Below are positions 5,873-6,654 of a stretch of 6,654 nucleotides of DNA, in pieces (positions within the stretch are counted from its first letter, which is position 1; each line of letters opens with the position of its first letter). The position numbers were made by a program, and so were the translations under genes. Source of the stretch: Gammaproteobacteria bacterium (GTDB taxonomy: Bacteria > Pseudomonadota > Gammaproteobacteria > Chromatiales > Chromatiaceae); assembly GCA_030621975.1 (NCBI GenBank), contig JAUXGQ010000086.1, positions 1 to 6,654 on the forward strand, in the 5' to 3' direction. The notes below the pieces were generated by a model that worked only from the letters and a program-made list of their open reading frames with translations, was not told the origin of the DNA and made no database searches.

Positions 5873-6654
5873 ATGAAATACGCCAGGATCTTCGCATTGG
5901 GCATCCTCTGCCTCACCCTGATGCCGGTCGTCGCAGTCAGTTCACATAAACAGGAAGAAAAGGATTTAAGGATGGCTGCCAGCATCGGCGACACGGAAAC
6001 CGTGCAGCACCTCCTGGACGCAGGCGTCAGCGTGGACGTGGCCAACCGCTTTGGCAAAACCGCCCTGATGATGGCTGTGGAGAACAACAACCTGGATACG
6101 GTTGCCCTGCTGCTGGCCAGGGGCGCTGAAGTCAACAGGAAAACGGTCGCAAGCTGTACGGCGCTCACCTTTGCCGCGGAGAACGGCGAGACGGCAATCA
6201 CCGCATTGCTCCTGGAACGGGGTGCCAACCTCCAGGACAAGACCCGGGCCGGATGGGATGCGCTCATGATCGCATCCCGCTACGGTATCGTCGACATGGT
6301 TGACCAGTTGCTGTTCAAAGGCGCCAGCGTCAAGGCGGCCGACAACGACGGCAAGACCCCCCTCCTGCAGGCGGCGGAAAATGGACGCGCCAAGGTGGCG
6401 GAGATGCTTCTGGAGGCAGGCTCGGATATCGATGCCCAGGACAATCACGGCTCCACCGCCCTGATCCTGGCGGCGGATGGCGGCCACACGGATGTGGTGG
6501 CGATTCTGCTCGAAAAGGGCGCGGATATCAATAAGCCGGACAACGACGGCGCCACCGCCCTGATCTGGGCGGTCGGTCAGGGCCGACAAGCCGCCGCGGC
6601 GCTGTTACTGAGGCAGGGTGCAGGCATCGACAAGCAGGACCATGACGGGGTGAC
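5873..6654 (+). CDS. Exported ankyrin-repeat protein (3' end outside the window)
   Basis: The 260 codons visible encode a probable Sec signal peptide (MKYARIF, hydrophobic 7-22, likely cleavage A21-V22-S23/S24) followed by ankyrin repeats. A capping repeat covers about 28-58, and full repeats begin at residues 59, 92, 125, 158, 191, 224 and 257, an exact 33-residue period. Each has the usual G-TAL--A--G---V--LL--GA pattern (for example 191-223 and 224-256). Ankyrin repeats bind other proteins and have no catalysis of their own. The gene starts 60 nt after the napC stop on the same strand with no convincing terminator between, so cotranscription is likely. Its ribosome site is weak (CGGGA about 9 nt before ATG). 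A periplasmic ankyrin protein beside a haem enzyme gene recalls AnkB next to catalase katB in Pseudomonas aeruginosa, but no function can be assigned here. The frame stays open to the window edge. Confidence 0.88.
   Translation, partial: MKYARIFALGILCLTLMPVVAVSSHKQEEKDLRMAASIGDTETVQHLLDAGVSVDVANRFGKTALMMAVENNNLDTVALLLARGAEVNRKTVASCTALTFAAENGETAITALLLERGANLQDKTRAGWDALMIASRYGIVDMVDQLLFKGASVKAADNDGKTPLLQAAENGRAKVAEMLLEAGSDIDAQDNHGSTALILAADGGHTDVVAILLEKGADINKPDNDGATALIWAVGQGRQAAAALLLRQGAGIDKQDHDGV

Noticed and set aside
6047..6654. 99-bp periodicity as a DNA tandem repeat
   Set aside because: The period is that of the 33-residue ankyrin repeat; the DNA copies are diverged, so this is protein-level repetition only.

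Overview
The window holds most of a periplasmic nitrate reductase (Nap) locus, followed by a divergent pair of genes for a NapC-type cytochrome and an ankyrin-repeat protein. The proteins most resemble gammaproteobacterial Nap proteins as I recall them, including the NapF and NapGH types found in E. coli. The genes are GC-rich and long antisense frames stay open, which is typical of a high-GC genome. I infer a gammaproteobacterium; the sequence does not allow a species to be named.

Minus strand, read right to left: napF (4815-4255), napD (4258-3992), napA (4005-1477), napG (1399-530) and napH (530 to the window edge, truncated). napF/napD overlap by 4 nt, napD/napA by 14 nt and napG/napH by 1 nt, so this is a tightly packed, probably translationally coupled operon. 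The one gap, 77 nt between napA and napG, contains an all-GC hairpin with a UUCG tetraloop. Upstream of napF lies a near-consensus FNR/Anr box (4877-4890). It is spaced so that a plausible -10 element and start site fit a class II, oxygen-sensing promoter.

The intergenic region (4816-5239) has no convincing gene. It carries the napF promoter at one end and a perfect 22-bp palindrome (5169-5190) near the other, about 50 bp before the plus-strand genes.

Plus strand: a membrane-anchored tetrahaem cytochrome of the NapC/NirT family (5240-5812) with an unusual acidic tail. After 60 nt comes an exported ankyrin-repeat protein (5873 to the window edge, truncated) with a strict 33-residue repeat.

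Expected working: quinol is oxidised by NapC and/or by the NapG-NapH iron-sulphur module. Electrons pass, presumably through a NapB that is not in this window, to the Mo-bisMGD/[4Fe-4S] catalytic subunit NapA in the periplasm. NapD (Tat signal chaperone) and NapF (cytoplasmic Fe-S protein) mature NapA before export. The least expected parts are the separation of napC from the operon, the periplasmic ankyrin partner, the 22-bp palindrome and the intercistronic UUCG hairpin.
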